From Victivallis sp. Marseille-Q1083 (GTDB lineage: Bacteria > Verrucomicrobiota > Lentisphaeria > Victivallales > Victivallaceae): 64,000 nucleotides of DNA. Both the position numbers and the translations under genes were made by a program. The notes below the pieces were generated by a model, which worked only from the letters and a program-made list of their open reading frames with translations, did no database searches and had not been told where the DNA came from. Within the stretch, counting starts at the first letter, position 1. The number at the start of each line of letters is the position of its first letter. Of the stretch, positions 52,104 to 60,726 are shown piece after piece. The stretch spans positions 434,001-498,000 of the forward strand of contig NZ_CAHJXL010000001.1 in assembly GCF_903645315.1 (NCBI RefSeq), in the 5' to 3' direction.

Positions 52104-54458
52104 TCAGTTTTCTTCGAGGATTGCGGCGATCGCCCGGCGCACCTGCCGCACCTGCTGCGGATCGCGGGTGTACTCGGTGAACGAAGTCGTCACCTGCCGG
52201 CACAGTTCATCGGCTTCCGTCTTGCCGATTTTTTCCTGCAGCAAGGCCAGATAGTCGTAATCCTCCATACCGTCGCGGATATTTTCAAAAGCGATGCTGC
52301 CGATCGGACCGTCCTTGCCGTAGAGCAGAATTTTGCCGTCGCCATACAAGTCGTCGAAAATCTGTCCCGGCTTGCCGGTCCGTTTGCTCCACTTCTCATA
52401 AGGACCGTCCGCCGGATCGACCAGCTCCCTGGTTTCATCCAGGCAACCGCCCTGCCAATACTGATTCAACCCCCAATAGAGAAAGCCGTCCAGTTCCTGC
52501 TGATAGCTCTGCCAGCCGATCAGACGGCTTTCAATCAGCGGATATTCCAGCATGAAGTTGGCATACGGATAACCGGGCTGGAAGCTGATATAGCTCCATA
52601 CCTGCAATTCCGGCGCCTCCGCCCGCACCTTGCGCGCTTTTTCCAGATCGTAATAGTCGAACATCACGCACAGCCAGTCGATCTCTAAATCGCGCATCGC
52701 CTCCGGCGTAATGTCGACCGCCGTCGAGGTGGTCAAAGTCGGAATGCCCGGATACATTTTCTTCAAGCCGCCGAACGCTTCCCGGACGGTATCCTTGCGC
52801 TCGCCGAGAAATTCGTCGAACCCGTAAAAATAGGCCCGGTCGGCCAGCGGCGAATCGTAGACTTTATCCAAATGCGCTTTCCAGCCGGCTGCTTTGGCCA
52901 CCTCGGCCGCCGCATCATTGCCGCCCAGCGGCGGCGCCGCCGCGATCGTATTGATCCGTTCCTCCAGACCGCTCATCAGCCCCGGATCGACCGGCTCCCT
53001 GGCATAAAGCGAGAACGGCGAAATGCGGTGATCGGTGACGTATTCGATGTACTTCCGCTGGATTTCCGGGAAACGTTCCTCGCCGTAAACGCTTCTGATG
53101 TCGGCCCAGTCGATGTCGAACGACGTCTTCAGGGCCGGACGGTCCGGCAAAGTGAAATCCCAGACCCGCACCGTCAACGGAATTTCCACCGCCGCCGCGC
53201 CGGCCGGACGCAAAGTCACCGTCCCATGATAAAGGCCCGGCGCCGTCTCTTTCCCGGTCCGGACATTGAACCAGACGCCGAAGGTATTGTCATCCGGGAT
53301 CAGCAGTTTTTCAACCGGCAGCAAACCGTCCGGCCACCAGCCGGGCTCGCCATAAGAGCTGGCGACATGCGGCGTCAATTTATCCAGTTTCAAATAACCC
53401 ACCTGAAAAAACGACAACGCGTCGGCCGGCAATTCCGCCTTGCCGTCTTCCCGGCGCAACGGCGAAACTTCCACCGCCACCGGCCCGAGCTCGACTCCGG
53501 GCGCCCGCCGCAACGCCGCCTGGAAGCCCTCCGCCTCGTTGCGCGCCAATTCAACCGTCACGCCGTCGACAACGCCGTTGCCGCGGCCGGGCAGTTCCTG
53601 CGGCATGATCTTCTCCATCGAATCGGCCGTCCAGACCATATAGGGCCGGTAGCCGGCATCCTTCACCGCCGGGACCGTCACCGTCTGCCGAATCCGGCCG
53701 TCACCGTACTGCTCGCTGGCGGTGACTTCCACTGTCAACGGCCGGTCATTCGGCACGTCGAACAGTTGCTGGATACGCCGGCCGCGGCCGGAGGCCTCCG
53801 CCAGCGTCTTCGTCCCGTCCATGACGGCAACCCGGTAGTCGACCAGCCGGTTGGCGACCCCGTTGACCGTCACTCCGCGGTCCCCGAACACGCCGCCGTT
53901 GACCGCCAGCTGTTCCCCCGCAATCCCGCTGTCATCGACAAACGGCGTCAACGCCACATCATCGATGAAAATATCGCCGATGCCGCGGAACATGACTTTG
54001 ACCGCCACATCGGTCACCGGCGCCGCGCCGCGCGGCAGCACGAACTCTTTTTTCTCCCAATTCCGGCCGGCATTCAATTTGAACTCTTCGCGACCGATCG
54101 AACCGTCGGAACGGAAAACCGTCACCCACAGCTCGGGATAGCCCTCGTTGTTATTTTCCACCCTGGCGTAAAGCGAAATTTTCAACATCCCGGTCAACGG
54201 CGGATCGAAATGCAGCTTCTGAATCGCTTCGTTGGTATCCGACCAATCGGCAAACCGCTCCGTCCGCGCCATCTTCAGGCAGTTCCCGTCGCCGTTCACA
54301 CCGCCGGGAACAATCTCAAAACTCTTCAAGTCCGAACTCCAATCCTCCCGCCCGGCCTCGAAATTACCGTTGCGCATCAGATTGTCGTCCGCCGCCAAGC
54401 CGACCAGACTGCCGCCCATCAGCAAAACTCCCAATATGGTTCGATACAATTTCTTCAT
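52104..54458 (-). CDS. Secreted DUF4091-type glycosidase-like protein with N-terminal CBM-like domain
   Basis: 784 aa from ATG 54456-54458 with GAGG upstream. Signal peptide: TILGVLLMGGSLVGLA-A. Residues ~25-175 form a CBM4/9-like jelly roll (NLMRNGNFEAGREDWSSDL ... VMFRGIGDIFIDDVALTPF). A linker domain precedes the catalytic-like TIM barrel: YFYGFDEFLGERKDTV, WLCVMFDYYDLEKA, DGFLYWGLNQYW and DGMEDYDYLALL, the block order of DUF4091/GH123-related enzymes. The paired acids of the FYGFDEF strand are likely catalytic. Secreted; probably acts on N-acetylhexosamine-containing or host glycans, by family analogy. Last gene of the LacI operon. Confidence 0.8.
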   Translation of the reverse strand: MKKLYRTILGVLLMGGSLVGLAADDNLMRNGNFEAGREDWSSDLKSFEIVPGGVNGDGNCLKMARTERFADWSDTNEAIQKLHFDPPLTGMLKISLYARVENNNEGYPELWVTVFRSDGSIGREEFKLNAGRNWEKKEFVLPRGAAPVTDVAVKVMFRGIGDIFIDDVALTPFVDDSGIAGEQLAVNGGVFGDRGVTVNGVANRLVDYRVAVMDGTKTLAEASGRGRRIQQLFDVPNDRPLTVEVTASEQYGDGRIRQTVTVPAVKDAGYRPYMVWTADSMEKIMPQELPGRGNGVVDGVTVELARNEAEGFQAALRRAPGVELGPVAVEVSPLRREDGKAELPADALSFFQVGYLKLDKLTPHVASSYGEPGWWPDGLLPVEKLLIPDDNTFGVWFNVRTGKETAPGLYHGTVTLRPAGAAAVEIPLTVRVWDFTLPDRPALKTSFDIDWADIRSVYGEERFPEIQRKYIEYVTDHRISPFSLYAREPVDPGLMSGLEERINTIAAAPPLGGNDAAAEVAKAAGWKAHLDKVYDSPLADRAYFYGFDEFLGERKDTVREAFGGLKKMYPGIPTLTTSTAVDITPEAMRDLEIDWLCVMFDYYDLEKARKVRAEAPELQVWSYISFQPGYPYANFMLEYPLIESRLIGWQSYQQELDGFLYWGLNQYWQGGCLDETRELVDPADGPYEKWSKRTGKPGQIFDDLYGDGKILLYGKDGPIGSIAFENIRDGMEDYDYLALLQEKIGKTEADELCRQVTTSFTEYTRDPQQVRQVRRAIAAILEEN

Positions 54459-54486
54459 TGTCATTCCTCTTCGCGTCAGCTTGAAG

Positions 54487-55662
54487 TCAAGCTTGTTCTG
54501 TCTCCGGCAACGGCGGAACTTCCAGCGGACAACCGCCGCTGCGCAGCGATTCGGTGGCTTTACAGCCGACGGCAACCGCCATCCTGGCGCTCTCCATCGT
54601 CGCAGTCGGGGTACGGCATTCGCCGCGTACCAACTGTAAAAATTCTTCCATAATCGTCACATCGGCGCCGCCATGCGCACCGCCCGCCGGCGCCGGGTCG
54701 CCGCGAAAAACCTGATCGCCGATCATCCGGTAGTGGTCGTCGCAACGCCGGTTCCACAAAAAAATCGGATCGTCGGGACCGTCGCCGATGTTTTCCAGCC
54801 GTCCCTCGGTGCCGATCACCGTATAGTTGCGGCAGGCATCCGGCGTGAAGTGGCACTGCAGATAGGCCCCCATCACGCCGTCGCCGAGCTCCATCAGCAC
54901 CATATTCTGATCTTCGACATCGATATTGGCGCTGAAGCCGCCGACCGCGGTCGGCGGATAGCGGTGATCGTTCTGGTTCCAGCCTTTCTGCTGCGCGGGT
55001 TCCCCTTCCCGCCGGCGCGGCTGCCGGTCATAGACCGACAGGCTGCCGAACGCCGTCACCTTTCTGGCATAACGGCCGCTCAGCCAATGGATGACATCCA
55101 GATCGTGCGCCCCCTTCTGCAGCAGCAAACCGGTGGTGTTGCGCCGCTCGCTGTGCCAGTCGCAGAAATAGGCGTCGCCGCCATAGGAGATGAAATGGCG
55201 GCACCAGACGGCCTTCACTTCCCCGATTGCGCCGGCATCGATCAACTGTTTCATTTTCCGGAAGATATTCATATACCGCATATTGTGGCCGACGAACAGC
55301 GGCACGCCGAGCCGGCGCGCCGCAACCAGCAGCCGGTCGCAGCCGGCGACCGTGATCGCCATCGGTTTTTCCAGATACACCGGTTTGCGCGCTTCCAGCG
55401 CCGCCAGCGCCTGCTCCTCGTGACAATAATCCGGCGAACTGACGATAACGGCATCCACCTCCGGAAATTTCAACAATTCCCGATAATCGCGGGTCAGCCG
55501 CACCCCGGCGCCATACCACTCTTTGTTCTGCTCCAGGGCGCTGTCTTTGACATCGCAGCAAGCAACCACCTCAACCTGCAGCGCCGGATTGTCCTGCGCC
55601 CATTTGGCAATCACCCCGCGGCCGCCGGAGCCGATCACCCCCAACCTGATTTTCTGTGCCAT
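54487..55662 (-). CDS. Gfo/Idh/MocA-family oxidoreductase
   Basis: 391 aa from ATG 55660-55662, with GGGAA upstream. Rossmann motif GVIGSGGRG, then VVACCDVKDS, VSSPDYCHEEQALAALEARKPVYLEKPMAIT (the EKP lysine), and the C-terminal domain with YGGDAYFCDWHSERRNTTGLLLQKGAHDLDVIHWLSG. NAD(P)-dependent enzymes of this family act on sugars or inositols; the GAHDLDxIHW motif occurs in many Lentisphaerota/Planctomycetes paralogues. It follows the prepilin-like gene and precedes the glycosidase, so it probably processes the released sugar. Confidence 0.85.
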   Translation of the reverse strand: MAQKIRLGVIGSGGRGVIAKWAQDNPALQVEVVACCDVKDSALEQNKEWYGAGVRLTRDYRELLKFPEVDAVIVSSPDYCHEEQALAALEARKPVYLEKPMAITVAGCDRLLVAARRLGVPLFVGHNMRYMNIFRKMKQLIDAGAIGEVKAVWCRHFISYGGDAYFCDWHSERRNTTGLLLQKGAHDLDVIHWLSGRYARKVTAFGSLSVYDRQPRRREGEPAQQKGWNQNDHRYPPTAVGGFSANIDVEDQNMVLMELGDGVMGAYLQCHFTPDACRNYTVIGTEGRLENIGDGPDDPIFLWNRRCDDHYRMIGDQVFRGDPAPAGGAHGGADVTIMEEFLQLVRGECRTPTATMESARMAVAVGCKATESLRSGGCPLEVPPLPETEQA

Positions 55663-55766
55663 GAAAATTCCCGTCGTTTGACCATTTTCGCCGGCGGCCG
55701 GAAAAAACATACCGCATTTTTCCGGCCGCCGGCCGCTCTTCGTAAAGTATAACGCGTCGCTATACC

Positions 55767-56450
55767 TTATTCAAACCACCATTTTTCGTTTTCGTCGCCG
55801 CGGAAAATTTCCTCGTCGTTGTGCAACTGATCCCACTTGTAATATTTGGCGCTGCCGTCCAGATGCAGATAGTTGCCGCCGGTGTTGTGCCGTTTGGCGA
55901 AACCGGTCGCCGTCCCGTACCAGCTCGACCAATGGCTGTCCCACGGCATGAACGTCAGGGTTCCGGCATCATTGCCCAAATCATGCGAATCGCCGGCGCT
56001 GATCACCGTGGTGCTGGCGACATTTTCAATCGGCCGGCCGTCGGAATACTGCATGCTCAGCGCATAGGACAGATAACCGTTGTGCGCCGTCGCGCCGTTC
56101 CAGCTCATCGCCGGGCAGAGCAGATAGGCCGGCATGGTGTTGTCCCAGTAACGGATGTTGGCGGCGGCGTCGCTGTAACGCGGTCCGTCCATCGTATAAG
56201 GCGCGATGAAAGTCGGCCAGTAGACGCCGTCGGCATGGCCGTACAAGGTCGGCGCCATCCGGCTGTTGTTGTCGTTCCGGTACATGATCATTCCCAGCCC
56301 GATCGTCTTGACGTTGTTCAAGCATTTGATGCTCTGCGCCGACGCCTTCGCCTTGCCCAGAGCCGGCAGCAGCATGCTGGCAAGAATGGCGATGATCGCG
56401 ATAACGACCAGCAATTCAATCAATGTAAAATTTTTTACCTGTTTCTTCAT
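55767..56450 (-). CDS. Prepilin-type protein (pseudopilin-like), sugar operon
   Basis: 227 aa. MKKQVKN leads into [28 protein letters not shown], then SIKCLNNVKTIGLGMIMYRNDNN. The C-terminal LHLDGSAKYY and KRHNTGGNYLHLDGSA form the H-x9-DG-like end. It sits second in a LacI-glycosidase operon, a common arrangement for this protein type in Victivallis-like genomes. An assembled pseudopilus or a surface binding protein is possible. Confidence 0.85.
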   Translation of the reverse strand: MKKQVKNFTLIELLVVIAIIAILASMLLPALGKAKASAQSIKCLNNVKTIGLGMIMYRNDNNSRMAPTLYGHADGVYWPTFIAPYTMDGPRYSDAAANIRYWDNTMPAYLLCPAMSWNGATAHNGYLSYALSMQYSDGRPIENVASTTVISAGDSHDLGNDAGTLTFMPWDSHWSSWYGTATGFAKRHNTGGNYLHLDGSAKYYKWDQLHNDEEIFRGDENEKWWFE

Positions 56451-56514
56451 CTTCCCGATCCTTTCATAATATGGTTTTTGGGTCTACGTTTTTGATTCCC
56501 GCCATCGTCTCCGG

Positions 56515-57537
56515 TCAGGCCGATTCCCTTTTGACGATTTGAGGAATAATTTGAATCGTATCCGCATCGCGCCAGTCGCGCATGCCGGTATAATACTCCA
56601 TGATCATTCTGGCCGTCTCATCGAACGACTGGTCGAAGGTCGTCAACTTCGGCGACAGACTGCGGCCGAAATCGAGATTGTCGAAGCCGATCAGCGCCAC
56701 CTCCTCCGGAATCCGGCAGCCGTGATCCCGCAGGACGCTCATCATCTGCAAGGCCCAGTAATCGTTGCTGCAGACGATGCCGTCGCATTGCTGCCGGTTC
56801 ACCAGTTCCTCCAGCGCCATTGCCGCCAGCTCTTCCTGCATCAGAGTTCCGCCGTGGACATTCAACTGCCGTTCCAGCGGAATTTCATCGAGCAGATCGC
56901 CGGCAGCCGGACGGGCGGCGGCAACACTCTGCGCCACTTCCCGCTCCAGCAAAATGCCGATGCGACGCCGCTGCCGTTCCGTCAAATAGCGGATCGCTTC
57001 CGTCACCGCACTGCGCCGGTTCAACGCAACATAGACAAACGGCGCCCCGGCAATCCGGGAAGACGGCATGTAAATGACGATATTCTTGAACTCCGCCTGA
57101 TTGCGGGCGACGAGATTCAACTGTTCGCCGGGCAGATAGCAGAACAGGTGCCGGACGCCGGACGCCTGCAAATCCCACAGCCGCGGTTCGAAGTTATCCC
57201 CTTCCATCACCCTGCTCAACAACACCTTGAAGCCGTACAGCGAAGCATACTTCTCCAATCCCAGCAGCAGTTCCATGAATGACTGGGTAAGGCTCAGCGC
57301 TTCCGTGCCCGAATACATCAGTATGGCGATCGTCTTGCTGTCGATCCCCTTGAGCTGGCGGGCCGCCTGATTCGGCCGGAAATTCAACTGGCGGGCCAGC
57401 CGGCGAACCAGGTCGGCCGTCTCACTGCTGACCCGAATCCGGTCGCCGCCGGTCTCCAGCAATACTTTGCTGACCGTCGTCCGCGATACATTCGCCAGTT
57501 TCGCGATATCCATCAAACTGCATGTCTGTCGGGGCAT
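56515..57537 (-). CDS. LacI-family transcriptional regulator
   Basis: 340 aa from ATG 57535-57537 with AGGAG upstream. The HTH is LMDIAKLANVSRTTVSKVLLETGGDRIRVSSETADLVRRLARQLNFRPNQAARQLKG, followed by a periplasmic-binding-protein-like effector domain (IAILMYSGTEALSL..., CDGIVCSNDYWALQMMSVLRDHG, ALIGFDNLDFGRSLSPKLTTFDQ). First gene of a four-gene operon with a good promoter and CACGTG repeats at the start, so it probably represses the operon until a sugar binds. Confidence 0.9.
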   Translation of the reverse strand: MPRQTCSLMDIAKLANVSRTTVSKVLLETGGDRIRVSSETADLVRRLARQLNFRPNQAARQLKGIDSKTIAILMYSGTEALSLTQSFMELLLGLEKYASLYGFKVLLSRVMEGDNFEPRLWDLQASGVRHLFCYLPGEQLNLVARNQAEFKNIVIYMPSSRIAGAPFVYVALNRRSAVTEAIRYLTERQRRRIGILLEREVAQSVAAARPAAGDLLDEIPLERQLNVHGGTLMQEELAAMALEELVNRQQCDGIVCSNDYWALQMMSVLRDHGCRIPEEVALIGFDNLDFGRSLSPKLTTFDQSFDETARMIMEYYTGMRDWRDADTIQIIPQIVKRESA

Positions 57538-57556
57538 TGTTCCATTCTCCTGATTG

Positions 57557-57618
57557 CACGTGTCATCGCCGTACAGAATCACTCGAAAACCGTTCTCTTT
57601 TTAATTTCACGTGTTATC
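57557..57618 (-). promoter_or_regulatory. Two CACGTGTYATC operator-like repeats
   Basis: CACGTGTCATC at 57557-57567 and CACGTGTTATC at 57608-57618, same orientation, 51 bp apart (about five helical turns). The distal one lies just downstream of the -10 box, overlapping the predicted transcription start; the proximal one lies close to the ribosome-binding site. CACGTG is palindromic. The positions suit a LacI repressor that can loop DNA. Confidence 0.6.
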
Positions 57619-57626
57619 ATAATTGT

Positions 57627-57655
57627 AGTATAGCAAAAAAAAGATCAAAAGTCAA
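57627..57655 (-). promoter_or_regulatory. Sigma-70-type promoter of the LacI operon
   Basis: Minus strand: -35 TTGACT (57650-57655), 17-bp spacer ending TTTTGC, -10 TATACT (57627-57632). The same core is seen at 24355-24383 and 28951-28979. Confidence 0.75.
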
Positions 57656-57704
57656 TATCATTTCATGAAATTTCGCAAAAAAAATCCGCGTCCGGCTGGA
57701 AAAT

Positions 57705-57733
57705 GAGAAAAGCGCCGGTCAAACCGGCGCTTT
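57705..57733 (-). terminator. Rho-independent terminator after purC
   Basis: AAAGCGCCGGT (57709-57719), short loop, ACCGGCGCTTT (57723-57733): an 11-bp stem. On the minus strand it runs into TTTTCTCATTTT. It lies ~30 bp after the purC stop and should end the rplU-purC transcript. Confidence 0.85.
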
Positions 57734-57763
57734 CAGCTCAATCGGCAACAGGCTTTCTCCGCT

Positions 57764-58666
57764 TCAAATATCCAGCTTGCGGCCGGACAATGCTTCGTAG
57801 GCTTCGCGGTATTTCGCCGCCGTCCTGGCAACCACCTCGGCCGGCAACTCCGGGCCGGGAGCCGTTTTATTCCAGTCGAGCGTCTCCAGATAGTCGCGGA
57901 CAAACTGTTTGTCCAAGCTGACCGGGCTGGTGCCGATCCGATACTGGTCGGCCGGCCAGAATCGGCTGGAATCCGGCGTCAGCACCTCGTCGGCCAGGAT
58001 GATTCCGCCGTCCAGCACGCCGAACTCGAACTTGGTATCGGCGACGATGATGCCGCGCTTCTCCGCATAATCCCGGGCGGTCTTGTACACTTTGAGCGAC
58101 AGGTCCCGCAATTCCGCCGCCGGCTCCCGGCCGATCAGCTCCGCCACCCGGTCGAAAGAAATCGCCTCGTCGTGGGCACCGATTTCCGCCTTGGTCGACG
58201 GGGTGAACAGCGGTTCGTCGAGCTTTTCCGCCTGCCGGTAGCCGTCGCGCAGCCGGATGCCGGAAACCGTACCGTTCTTCTGGTAATCCTTCCAGCCGCT
58301 GCCGACCAGATAACCGCGAACGATGCACTCCACCGGCAGGATTTTCACTTTGCGGACGATCATCGAGCGCCCCTGCAAATCCCCGGCGTAGGCAGCCAGT
58401 TCGGAGCGAGTCGTGACATCGTCGGTGATCAGATGGTTGGGAACGTCTTTCAACAGCTCCAGCCAGAACTTGGAAAGCTGCGTCAGTACCTTGCCCTTGT
58501 TCGGAATCCCGTTGGGCAGAACGACGTCAAAGGCGCTGAGCCGATCGGTGGCGATAAACAGCAAACTGTCGCCCAAATCATAAATATCACGCACTTTGCC
58601 GCGGTTGATCAACGGCAGCGACGGGATGTTGCATTCCAGCAGCGCGCCATTTTCATCGTACAACAT
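57764..58666 (-). CDS. purC: Phosphoribosylaminoimidazole-succinocarboxamide synthase
   Basis: 300 aa, the longer (yeast-like) PurC type rather than the ~237-aa E. coli type. Hallmarks: [60 protein letters not shown], and [31 protein letters not shown]. It joins CAIR and aspartate with ATP to give SAICAR in purine synthesis. It lies 33 bp after rplU and ends before a terminator; the pairing with a ribosomal gene is unusual but there is no sign of a break. Confidence 0.95.
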   Translation of the reverse strand: MLYDENGALLECNIPSLPLINRGKVRDIYDLGDSLLFIATDRLSAFDVVLPNGIPNKGKVLTQLSKFWLELLKDVPNHLITDDVTTRSELAAYAGDLQGRSMIVRKVKILPVECIVRGYLVGSGWKDYQKNGTVSGIRLRDGYRQAEKLDEPLFTPSTKAEIGAHDEAISFDRVAELIGREPAAELRDLSLKVYKTARDYAEKRGIIVADTKFEFGVLDGGIILADEVLTPDSSRFWPADQYRIGTSPVSLDKQFVRDYLETLDWNKTAPGPELPAEVVARTAAKYREAYEALSGRKLDI

Positions 58667-58699
58667 GACAGACGTTCCTCTCGTATGATAAAGAAAAAA

Positions 58700-59014
58700 T
58701 TACGCGTTGATCGCCACAATCCGGACGCGGGTAAGCTCCTGCCGGTGACCGCGGGTCTTGCGATAGCCCTTGCGGCGTTTCATTTTGAACGCGACGACTT
58801 TTTTGCCGCGGAACTGGTCGACGATTTCCGCTTCGACCTGGGCGCCGCTCACCGTCGGGGTGCCGACGTTCAGCGCACCGTTTTCCTCGCCGACGGCCAA
58901 TACCTCGGCGAAAGTCACTTTGCTGCCGGCTTCGCCGGTCAAACGTTCAATATCCAAACAGTCTTCGGCTTTCACTTTGTACTGTTTGCCGCCAGTCTTG
59001 ATGATTGCGTACAT
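58700..59014 (-). CDS. rplU: 50S ribosomal protein L21
   Basis: 104 aa from ATG 59012-59014 with GGAG upstream. MYAIIKTGGKQYKVKAED and the C-terminal KRRKGYRKTRGHRQELTRVRI are the L21 signatures. It binds 23S rRNA domain II. In most bacteria rpmA (L27) follows rplU; here purC follows instead and no L27 gene is seen in the window. The upstream ~115 bp hold its promoter and leader. Confidence 0.95.
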   Translation of the reverse strand: MYAIIKTGGKQYKVKAEDCLDIERLTGEAGSKVTFAEVLAVGEENGALNVGTPTVSGAQVEAEIVDQFRGKKVVAFKMKRRKGYRKTRGHRQELTRVRIVAINA

Positions 59015-59140
59015 GGTTGTCTCCTTCACAGATTATGTGTAAAATTCCGATATTGGCACAATGTTGAATTTATAATTTACAGCGAATCGACCGTTATGCA
59101 AATCCGCATCCGCGCCGGAAGGCGGTTTTTTACGAAAAAA

Positions 59141-59896
59141 TTACGATTCCGCAACCCGGTCAGAACGACCGAGTTCCGGCAAACCCGGGCGGAGCGCCTC
59201 CTCCACTTCCCGGCTCGAAAGTTCCCGCCAGCATCCGGCCGGCAGCCCTCCCAGCGTCAGATGTCCGACACTCAACCGGGTCAGCCGGACGACTTTGCCG
59301 CCGGCGGCGGCAATCAGCCGGCGGATTTCCCGCTTGCGACCTTCGTTCAGCACCACCCGATAAACCGCCGGACCGACCGGTTCGAGGGAATGCGGCTGCA
59401 AAAATTCGCCGGCATCGACGATGCCGCCCCGCAACCGCCGCAGCGCCCGGTCCGGCAGCGGGCGGCCGGTGGCGACCTCATACACTTTCAGAATTTCAAA
59501 CTTCGGATGAGCAACCCGGTAAATGAAGTCTCCGTCATCGGAAAACAGCAGCAGTCCGTCGCTCTCCTTGTCCAGCCGGCCGGCCGACACCAGCCGCACC
59601 CCCGGCAGCGCGATCAAATCCAGCGCCTTGCGCGCAGCGTGAATGTCCTCATTGGTGCAGACATAACCGCGCGGCTTGTTGAGCATGACGTAATGCCGGC
59701 GCCCCAGCGGCGCCACCACCCGGCCGTCCAGCCTGACTTCCGCCGCCGGCGGCACCGGATCGGCCGGATTGTCGACCGTTACGCCGTTGACCGCCACCCG
59801 GCCGGCCCGGACCAGTTCCGCCGCCCGCCGCCGCGAAGCGGCGCCGTTGACGCTCAAAAACTTGGCCAGATAAATTTTTTCGCCGGAATCGCTCAT
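59141..59896 (-). CDS. RsuA/RluB-family pseudouridine synthase
   Basis: 251 aa from ATG 59894-59896. An N-terminal S4 domain (LAKFLSVNGAASRRRAAELVRAGRVAVNGVTVDNP) is followed by the synthase core with the catalytic Asp in SAGRLDKESDGLLLFSDDG, then LNEGRKREIRRL and VVRLTRLSVGHLTLGGLPAGCWREL. The core matches RluB/RsuA/RluE enzymes, which isomerise uridines in rRNA. RluB (23S U2605) is the likeliest specific assignment from the basic S4 and the RLSVGHL/LPxGxWR pattern, but this is not certain. Divergent from rsmI over ~90 bp. Confidence 0.85.
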   Translation of the reverse strand: MSDSGEKIYLAKFLSVNGAASRRRAAELVRAGRVAVNGVTVDNPADPVPPAAEVRLDGRVVAPLGRRHYVMLNKPRGYVCTNEDIHAARKALDLIALPGVRLVSAGRLDKESDGLLLFSDDGDFIYRVAHPKFEILKVYEVATGRPLPDRALRRLRGGIVDAGEFLQPHSLEPVGPAVYRVVLNEGRKREIRRLIAAAGGKVVRLTRLSVGHLTLGGLPAGCWRELSSREVEEALRPGLPELGRSDRVAES

Positions 59897-59988
59897 TGAA
59901 TTGTTGTTTTTTCGGTGATCAAAGGTTATTATATTACGAAATTGAATAATATAAGCCAAACCGTTCGGTTTTACAATCCGGGATCGAC

Positions 59989-60726
59989 ATGAACAAACAC
60001 GATGACGGCCGGCTATTTCTGGTCAGCACGCCGATCGGCAATCTCGAAGACATCACGCTGCGCGCTCTGAACGTGCTGCGCGAAGCGGACCTGATTGCCG
60101 CCGAAGACACCAGACATACGCGCCGGCTTCTGACGCATTTCGACATCCACAGCCGCCTGACCAGCTTTCACGCGTTCAATGAACACGGCAAATGCGACGC
60201 CCTGCTGGATGAAGTCGCGGCCGGCGCCAGGGTGGCGCTGGTTTCCGACGCCGGGACGCCGGGAATCGCCGATCCCGGCTTTCTGCTGGTGCGCGAGGCG
60301 CGAAAACGGAATGTGCCGGTGACGGTAGTGCCGGGGGTTTCGGCCTTGACCTTCGCCGCCGTCGCCTCCGGCTTGCCGATCGACCGGCTGGCGTTTTACG
60401 GTTTTCCGCCGGTCAAATCCGGACGGAGAAGAAAATTTTTCGAGCGGGTGGCCGCCGAAGACAAAACGGTGTTTCTCTATGAATCTCCGTTTCGCATTTC
60501 AAGCGCCCTGGCGGAAATCGTCGCCTGCGGCGGCGAGCGGCGGCTGATCGCCCTGGTCAGGGAAGCGACCAAATTGCACGAGGAGGTCATTTACGGTCCG
60601 GCCGGAGAGATCCAGGCCCGGACGGCGGAACGCAACTGGAAAGGCGAATTCGTCATCGGCGTCGCCGCAATCGACGCCGGCGACGAAGATTCGGTGGAAT
60701 ACTTGGGAGAAACAGATGGCAAATGA
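59989..60726 (+). CDS. rsmI: 16S rRNA (cytidine1402-2'-O)-methyltransferase RsmI
   Basis: 245 aa, tetrapyrrole-methylase fold: LFLVSTPIGNLEDITLRALNVLREADLIAAEDTRHTRRLLTHFDI, then VALVSDAGTPGIADPGFLLVREA, VPGVSALTFAAVASGLP and VFLYESPFRISSALAEI. It makes the 2'-O-methyl part of m4Cm1402 in the 30S decoding centre. It is slightly short of the ~285-aa E. coli enzyme because the C-terminal extension is missing. The stop lies 11 bp inside the following gene, so the two are translationally coupled. Confidence 0.95.
   Translation: MNKHDDGRLFLVSTPIGNLEDITLRALNVLREADLIAAEDTRHTRRLLTHFDIHSRLTSFHAFNEHGKCDALLDEVAAGARVALVSDAGTPGIADPGFLLVREARKRNVPVTVVPGVSALTFAAVASGLPIDRLAFYGFPPVKSGRRRKFFERVAAEDKTVFLYESPFRISSALAEIVACGGERRLIALVREATKLHEEVIYGPAGEIQARTAERNWKGEFVIGVAAIDAGDEDSVEYLGETDGK

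Noticed and set aside
52872-54653. A 593-codon plus-strand open frame opposite the DUF4091-type gene
   Set aside because: Same antisense shadow pattern; the minus-strand protein has a signal peptide, CBM-like and glycosidase-like blocks.
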